NCBI GenBank assembly: GCA_949987705.1
Contig: OX465283.1
Span: 74,409,720-74,473,719, forward strand
Length of the DNA stretch: 64,000 bases
Direction: 5' to 3'
DNA from: Thereva unica
Lineage: Eukaryota > Arthropoda > Insecta > Diptera > Therevidae
Shown here in pieces: positions 57,598 to 64,000 of this stretch. A program made the translations under genes and the position numbers. The notes beneath the pieces are model-generated. The model saw nothing but the letters and a program-made list of their open reading frames with translations, was not told the DNA's origin and ran no database searches. Every line of letters begins with the position of its first letter. Positions within the stretch are counted from its first letter, which is position 1.

Positions 57598-58011
57598 CTT
57601 ATGGGGTGCGACAGCGAGGGAGACCCAGCCTCCGCTGGAAGAAGGGGTTAGGGGTGCCAAACTGGATGACATGGGCTCAAAATCGGGACCGGTGGAGAGA
57701 AAAGTTGCCAGAGGCCAGGACCGGATCCTGGTTGTAGAGCTGTTAAAGAAGAAACAATTCCTTAACAGGCCTTAGGAAGGAGCATTTCCTTATACAGGGC
57801 ATAATGAACGAAGGCTTAATATTTATATTAGCTATTTATTTCAAGGAATTTACGATTTTCGAGATAATCGTGAAAACTTCTATCCCCTTTCAACCGCCAT
57901 CAAAAATTTCATCAGATCAAACTGAAGATGCTTCTTGCGTTTTACCTTTGAAGGTTTTATTTAATATTATTACAAAATATTTAGGGGCAACAAGTTTTAC
58001 ATAAAACTTAC

Positions 58012-58248
58012 CTTTTGTGATTTTGGAGGAGAATAAAATTCCAACATATAACCGCCAACTGCTTTAACTAATGCTAAACGACATTTTTCCCATTTTTGTG
58101 GTCCACCTGGCTGATCTAAGCTTTCAGGTGTTAAATAGTTAACAATACCATCCTTTCGACATTCTACAACTATTTTGGCTAGTTTAGTTTTATTTTGGCG
58201 ACCAGCAGATAATTCCACCTCGTCTGAATGCTGCTTATGAAATAAGGC
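58012..58248 (-). CDS. SH2B: SH2B/Lnk adaptor, PH N-terminal half exon
   Basis: The exon has 79 codons in phase 0 at both ends, acceptor TTTTTGCAG and donor AAAAG|GTAAGT. It reads ALFHKQHSDEVELSAGRQNK, then KIVVECRKDGIVNYL, and KWEKCRLALVKAVGGYMLEF, then YSPPKSQK. This is the first half of the PH domain, which binds membrane phosphoinositides. It joins PRSGVFCF of the next exon across a 6.7-kb intron filled with TEs. Confidence 0.9.
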
Positions 58249-58330
58249 CTGCAAAAATAAAAAATTCTACAGTTGGACAAATTTTGAAAATAATGGTCTG
58301 TATTTAAATAAGCATTTCCGAAACGAGCAC

Positions 58331-58453
58331 CTTTCCCTTCCGCAATCCCTTAAATGACAGTCTTCGAAAAAATGGCTTGTGATTAATTTTTGGCGAATCT
58401 GTTTCCTCCGAATAGTCGCTCTCTTCGAGTACAGTTGCAGTGCCATTTCCAGT
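58331..58453 (-). CDS. SH2B: SH2B/Lnk adaptor, pre-PH exon
   Basis: The exon has 41 codons in phase 0, acceptor TTTATAG, and an unusual donor AAAG|GTGCTC followed by an 82-bp intron. It reads TGNGTATVLEESDYSEETDS, then PKINHKPFFRRLSFKGLRKG and K, joining ALFHKQHSDEV. The basic FFRRLSFKGLRKGK block just before the PH domain is typical of SH2B proteins. Earlier exons with the N-terminal dimerisation helix are not found up to 64000 and probably lie to the right. Confidence 0.85.
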
Positions 58454-58978
58454 CTATAAATGGAAAAAAGAATAAGCATTTTTTTTATGAATATTTTATG
58501 AAATAGGCGTTGAGTTGTTGATTTGCTTTAATTAAACGGGAAAAATGGTTGAAATAATTCTTTTTATACATGAGGGCACACGCAAACAAAAATTTCCACA
58601 TCATTTGCTAACAGTAAATGAACTATGAATGAACAATTGGGTTGCATAAGAGAAACCGATAATCACTTCATTTGAAGCACATATGTATGTATATGAAGGA
58701 AGGGGTCGTCAATAGATATAAATTCATTATGAAAAAATTTCTGCAGATAATTTTTGAGAAAATGACACTGTTGAGTAGATAAAGCCAAATTATTTAATTT
58801 ATTCCCTGGATGCAATTTTAATACAGGGTGCACTTAAGGCCGATTTTGTTTACCTATATTGCCTATATTTATTTCGTCATAGTTTTTTTCATACAAGCTC
58901 CTCATTGGTTCTAAGGCGCAATTAATTTTGGTTAGCCCTTACAGCACCAAATATTCTTCTTAGAATTTTCCTTTCGAA
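58454..58978. other. SH2B upstream intron, AT-rich
   Basis: No exon is recognised. It includes a microsatellite-like ATATGTATGTATATGAAGG. The TACAGGGTG word near 58822 resembles ends of some MITEs. Confidence 0.4.
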
Positions 58979-59560
58979 GATTTTAAGCTAACATACTGTA
59001 TGTTTGGTGAATGTCCCAGCCTCAGACCTAGCATAGAACCGGACGGATTAATATTTCAGATAGTACCACTTTGCTCACTTTTTATTGCGAAATTTTCATT
59101 GAAATTCTATCTTGCCAGCGGGTTTTTAGTATACGACTTACGGTTTTCAGTATACGGTTTTGTGATGAATTGGGTGACTTTCCATGTTTCGCAACTAAAT
59201 AACAGAACTGCCTTAACGTTGGAATTGAACAGCCGCAATTTGGTGTTAATTGAGATTTCCGTCGATCTCCATATGTTGCATATGCGCTTCGTGCTTTATT
59301 TATTCTGGCACTGACGCCTTCTTCTGTCCCACCTTTTTCGGTAATGATATTACCGGGGTAACAGAATTCATCTACCAATTCCACGTCACGGTTATTCAGC
59401 GCTATAGGTTCAAAGGTGTTCGTATTTATCCGCATTTCTTTCGTTTTAATCGGACATACTCTTAAGCCTGGCGAACTACTTTCTACTGCCTCGCCAATAT
59501 CAGATTCGTCAGAAACTCTTTGCTGATTTAAGGTTTGTTGCAATTTCCCAGCAAAATCTC
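58979..59560 (-). pseudogene. RTE-like RT C-terminal fragment, minus strand
   Basis: The frame at 59082-59543 reads SSPGLRVCPIKTKEMRINTN, VELVDEFCYPGNIITEKGGT, and EEGVSARINKARSAYATY. This aligns with the 32.9-33.4 kb copy (LRLNPNETKEMRIYANTLKR and VDKFCYLGSNITENGG). Frameshifts are present. Confidence 0.8.
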
Positions 59561-61250
59561 ACCGGTTAATGCTGGGGTGGTAGCACGTGCGTTGTTTCAA
59601 AAATCTTGAATCTTGAACCTTGTCTCGCAGAAGTTACGTTTCTTATCGTCTACAGTCCGATTAAACCTTAATTTTACACATGAAAATTTAATATTTTTGG
59701 TTCGCCATCTTGTATCCGCCATCTTGGAATTATTAGATATCATAACAAGTGTAAGATCTAAATCTAAGGCAGCCGAATCATTACTCATATTAATTTCCCA
59801 GAAAAAGTGTAAAATTGAGGTTTTTGGTCGGCCATATTGGGTACCGCCATCTTGAATTTGAAATATTAAAAATATGTAAGTTACTCCTTACTCCATGGAC
59901 GCAAGAATTTCACTTGTAGAACGTTTGGTATCCGTTTTCAGTCATAAAAAAATCGCTTTTCTCAAAAATAGATGAAAATTTGGGCACTTTTTATGAAAAA
60001 AATGTTATAACTTTTCAACAACAAAGTTTTGACAAATTTTGATCATTCCATCTGAAAGAACATTAAATTCTACGTAAGATATGATACCTTCAAACTTTTT
60101 TAAGCCTTTTTTTATAAAAATTATGAACGTGCAAAGATGAGGTCAAAATTCGTCCGTTTGGGCGTTAATGGGTTAAATCAAGTTTTTAACATCTAAGGGG
60201 ACTTTTGTTATTTACTTGTAATGTAATGGTTTTAAGGTCTACACCGAGTTCCTTAATTTGGACAATATTGCAACTGACATTTGCAGTATCCATTCCAATG
60301 AAATGCACCTTATTTAGGTCCTTGACATCAGCATTAATTTCCTCACATCAAAACACATTGATTTTGAAAGCCATGTTTACACTGAACACAAATCATTGTG
60401 ATAAACTTATGATGTATTTGACCTATTAGCAAGCAATTTAAAATTTGGCATTTCTTTTTTGAAAAAGGTGGCTCTCCCAATTGAGGACCTGTGAATAATT
60501 GCAAATGATACGTTACAAATAGGGTTTACGATAGAAGTAGAGAGCTTTAGTTTGTTATTATTTTGACAATTATTTTTTATGTCAAGGTTGTACATTCACA
60601 ACTGCAAACTTTGCTTCTATTGCTCATCTACTGTGTCCTTTATTGTTTATATGTCGAGTGACAGAACAATAACCTTAAGCACACGATCTAAAGTTATTGA
60701 AAACGTTCTTAAGATAAGGTCCTTTCACAAAGCATTACACCTGTCGTATTCTGGGAAAGAATTTGGATTGGCACATATGTACATGCACTCAAGCTAAATA
60801 ACCATTCACCACTTTATATTCTTTGGGGATTCTGTTCTGAATGGTCGATAAATTCTTTTCGGTGAATTGTGAGAATTGCAGAACTGATGATGTTGCGCCA
60901 GGGATAAAGAGATAGCTCACAACAACAAATATCTATATTGATCCAATCAGAAAATCGAGTGGAACGTAAATTGTTACTGGCGGCCGCCATATTGTTTTTT
61001 TAAATTAACCTAGCCTATGTTACCACGACACATTAAACGATTCTAACGGTACCCCAGCCATCTAAACACGTTCATGCGTTTAGAAGTTATGGTGGGACAA
61101 AGATGAATCCTGAATCGTATAAAAACAGCAAGTTAGGTTAAAAAAAATCAGATGGAAAGTTTACCTGTGTTGGTAAGATGTATCTAATTCCTAATTTTGG
61201 CCCCGCGTGATCGAGGTAAATTCTCTGGCCAACAAACGATATAACCAATT
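59561..61250. other. Non-coding, repeat-like
   Basis: Words such as CGCCATCTTG recur at 59703, 59718 and 59849, suggesting an old element. No gene is recognised. The open frames at 60205-60429 and 60579-60797 lack motifs. Confidence 0.4.
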
Positions 61251-61258
61251 TACCGTTA

Positions 61259-62742
61259 TCGGCTTTGAAGCGTAACCCGAAAAGATATAGATCGAATTCC
61301 TTGAATCTATTATTTATTCTGAGATCGCTCCTATCTGTAACAGATTTATCTCAGAAAATCAACACGGTTTTCTTGCAGCTCATTCCACTACCAAAATCTA
61401 CTTGAGTTCTCTTCTCACACTGTTCGGCTTCGTCACTGATTGCCAAACCGATTGCGTTTATACTGACTTCAGTAAGGCCTTTGATAAGCTCTCTCAATCG
61501 ATTATAGCTCTCAAGCTAAAAAATTTAGGCTCTCCGCATGCCCTTGTGGTATGGTTCCAATCATGCTTAGCCTACAGAACCTATGAAGTTCTACTTCGTG
61601 GAGTCAAATCCAGAAACATTGAAGCGTCCTCTGGCGTCCTGGAAGGTAGTCATCTAGGTGCTCTGCTTTTTATCTTATCAATCGATAGCTGAACAGCACA
61701 GCGTAAAAAGTAACTCAGCGATATGTGTCGGCTGGATGGGTAGCTGAGTTAAAATTTATTTTGACAGCTAAATTTTTTTTTCTATTTTAAATAACATCAA
61801 TTCACTATCGCTGAGCTACTTAGCATAAAATTTTTACGCTGAGAAATTTGCCAGCCGCTGAGCTAAGCCGCTTAGTTAAGCTAGCCATCCAACGAGCTCA
61901 GCACTTAGCCGCTACTCAGCCGCTGAGTGCGCTGGATGCGCCCATTGTCACCTTACTAAAGCAGCAAACTTTTGCAAATTGACCTTAACACCTTCTATTC
62001 TTGGTGTTCTAATAACAACCTGGTTCTTAATATTAGCAATTGCGAGGTCATGGCGTTTTGTAGAAAACGTGGTCCGATAATTTATGACTATAGTTTTCTT
62101 CACAACATAATCTCTCGCGTTAAATCTGTAACTGATCTTGGGGTTAAGTTTGATTTTAAGCTGGATTTTTCCACTCACATTAATTATATCTCTTCCTAGG
62201 GCAGTTTACTCCTGAGTTGTATAAAAAGATGGTCTAAGGAATTTAACAATCCCCTCATCACTAAGAATCACTTGTACATATCTTTAGTGAGCCCTTTACT
62301 CAAGTACGCCTCCCAGGTGTGGCCTCCTCACTACTCCTCCCAAATTGGAAGAGTCGAATCGGTTCAAAGGAAGTTTGTCCGATTTGCATTCAGCCGCATC
62401 CCTTGGGATAACCCTCTTATTCTTGCGTCTTACGAGAACAGGCTTAAATTAATTAACCGAAGCTCTCTCCATAAGCATCGCGAAGCTGCTGACGTTATTT
62501 TCGTTCATCGGGTACTAAATGGTAAGGTCAACTCAGGTTTCTTGCGTAGCCGTGCGTCGTTTAGAGCGAATGATTATAAGCTGAAGGGTGAACCTCAGTT
62601 ACACTTTAATTCCTCTAATACGAATTACGGCATGTACGAAACTTTTAATCGCATGCTTATTAATGTCAATAAAAATATCAGTGTTTTTAGCATGCCAGCA
62701 AGTGAAGTTGCTCTGAAAAAATCTCTTTTTGATGTGGCGTGA
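61259..62742 (+). mobile_element. Jockey-type non-LTR retrotransposon, 3' half
   Basis: RT blocks are RFISENQHGFLAAHST, CVYTDFSKAFDKLSQSII, SSGVLEGSHLGALLFIL and, after an inserted segment at about 61690-61950, NLVLNISNCEVMAFCRKR, VKSVTDLGVKFDFKLDFSTH, SPLLKYASQVWPPHYSSQIG and RVESVQRKFVRFAFSRIPWD, ending at 62742. The catalytic box falls in or next to the insertion and is lost. One further stop lies at 62199. Confidence 0.82.
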
Positions 62743-63002
62743 CTCCTTTTTTGCTTTCGCATGCTTCTCTATTATTTGCTTCTGTATATGTATATGCTTT
62801 TATGTTTGCATGCTCCAGCCGAGCCACAGAGCAGTGGTAAATGTTTCTCAGCCCAGCTGAGAACTGCGCCTTCTTTGTTAGAAGGGAAACTCTATTATAT
62901 AACAATTCGCGTTCTGGAAAAGGTAGTAAATATTTACAAATATTCCACAACCAATTCCATAATATTGGTTTTGAACGTTACGAAATAATATACACTCCGC
63001 GT

Positions 63003-63368
63003 CACTTGATTAGGTTCAACTAATATTTTCATGAAAACCCCAAATCACCTTAACCTACTTAAAAGAAAAGTAATTAATAGGAACGGAATTTATACCCATT
63101 ATTGAAAATAAAAATAATAAAGAATAATTTTGTATTTATGTAAATATATTAATTTATTTAAGCTGAACCTAATCTGTCGCACCTCAACTATCCCTCAAGT
63201 AAAAATAGGATCAATATTTAGATATCGGTGCAATGAAAAATCAATAATGGATTTATTCCCCGAGAAATGCAAGCTTTAAGGCGTGCAGAATTCTCTAAAT
63301 TAGGTTTGGTAATTTGGGGGTTTCTTTGGGTTTTCATAGAAATACTAGGTTGAACCTAATCAAGTGGA
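63003..63368. mobile_element. MITE with CACTTGATTAGGTTCAAC ends
   Basis: The ends are CACTTGATTAGGTTCAACTA and an inverse ending CCTAATCAAGTG. The subterminal blocks TTTTCATGAAAACCCCAAAT and the inverse of TTGGGTTTTCATAGAAATAC also match. It is non-coding. The target duplication is unclear. Confidence 0.72.
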
Positions 63369-64000
63369 AATATCGAAATTTTGAAATCGATATATAGCTT
63401 TAAAAAATTCACCCGTTATTTCTGAACGTAGTCATTTCGATTATCAGACGGATGACAAAAACTTCACTAGTTTGGAGGGCCGAACAATACCATTAACATA
63501 CTCATAATTATAGATATGTATGTTTAATCATCGAATTACGACAACTTCCTTTCTTTCGAATTTAACAAGATATTAAAGTACTTCAAAAGAATCGTGGCTC
63601 AAATAAATACTAGTCGAGCTGATAAATAAGTTTCGCCAAACTGTTAACAAGATCGAATATTGCAGCAGCATCGCATTACAATTGCTGTGAAAGCACCAGT
63701 TTTGTATCAAAAGGCCACATACTGAATATTCAGATAAGAATTAAACATAAAAATCGTAGATAATTGGCCACGTATTGATTGCATTGATTTGTTTAGTTTA
63801 AACACATTTATATTACCACAGACAGAAAGCCCAATTTATTAGTTTTAAAAAATTTGCTGCAGCCTTCTTAAAGACGTCATAAATTGATAGTAATCATAAA
63901 TATTTTCCAAGTGTGTTGTCAGCGTTAAATAATGATCTTCAGACAGTGTGTAGGGCGAGTTGTTTTGATTTTGTCATCCCACTTAAGCACAATAAACAAA
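63369..64000. other. AT-rich, nothing recognised
   Basis: No gene or repeat structure is seen up to the window end. It may belong to an SH2B intron or the 5' flank. Confidence 0.4.

Larger units (their letters stand above)
54190..57737 (+). mobile_element. RTE-like non-LTR retrotransposon, longest copy, with nested elements
   Basis: The pre-RT linker (54230-54720) includes SWTSLKNIIIGTTDSILGKS. RT blocks are RVEEVIRAMTRLQNNKGSGA, then DGIPAELGKYGG, MPEDWIKGILCPVHKKGD, YKIFSAILQNRMAPYARNTT, and TYADDIDIIGRTTAAQEAFT with the catalytic YADD intact at 55497. A thumb region reads LHINESKTKYMVVSST. The 3' end after the nested element at 55975-57597 reads RQRGRPSLRWKKGLGVP and ends near 57737. Frameshifts at 55190-55490 break it. 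A tRNA-like 70-bp piece sits at 54836. Confidence 0.85.

Noticed and set aside
58979..64000. N-terminal SH2B exons (dimerisation helix)
   Set aside because: I looked for a minus-strand helix-rich exon ending in phase 0 at a good donor and found none that resembles the family.

Overview
This window is nuclear DNA of an insect, most likely a fly. It is AT-rich, intron-bearing and dominated by nested, decayed transposable elements. The evidence for an insect is the set of retroelement and DNA-transposon families and the domain layout of an SH2B/Lnk adaptor gene. Diptera is suggested by short introns (50, 58 and 82 bp) and by ACATATGTAT-type microsatellite DNA, but this is not proven. I see no bacterial genes, CRISPR array, operon or rRNA gene.

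Four host genes can be supported, all on the minus strand. (1) The first two coding exons of a UBE2G1-type ubiquitin-conjugating enzyme lie at 6345-7062; later exons should lie left of the window, so 1-6344 is probably its TE-filled second intron. (2) RAD1, the checkpoint clamp subunit, is complete at 11573-12447 in two exons. (3) ZSWIM7/SWS1, a SWIM-domain recombination factor, is complete at 12525-13011 in two exons, only 77 bp upstream of RAD1. (4) SH2B/Lnk occupies 46371-58453 and continues right: four coding exons give the end of the N-terminal region, a PH domain split over two exons, an SH2 domain, and a separate last exon with a polyglutamine tract and a conserved Cbl-binding-type tail (NQYSFV). 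None of these reading frames is complete as a single ORF except the SH2 exon.

The rest is a TE graveyard with legible insertion order. 1-5.3 kb: a Jockey-type retroelement tail, a Tc1-like element split by a retroelement fragment, and a foldback element. 7.7-8.2 kb: a PIF/Harbinger-like MITE. 13.7-16.7 kb: a foldback element, then a gypsy gag split by a DNA element packed with copies of its own terminal motif. 21-29 kb: several copies of one non-LTR family (called family A here), broken by a CAGG-flanked MITE, a 1.5 kb palindrome and a hAT-like element. 30.7-33.7 kb: an RTE-like element with three nested MITEs. 34.8-44.7 kb: family A again, split by a Ty3/gypsy LTR retrotransposon that itself holds at least three insertions, plus a tRNA-derived SINE. 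47.7-57.7 kb (SH2B introns): hAT-like elements, two RTE-like copies sharing a tRNA-like insertion at the same target site, and an element with 38-bp perfect terminal repeats. 59-63.4 kb: more retroelement remnants and a MITE.

The host genes do not form one pathway, although RAD1 and ZSWIM7 both act in DNA damage response and recombination. The most unusual features are the new-looking non-autonomous transposon families with precise target duplications, and the alternative SH2B C-terminus.
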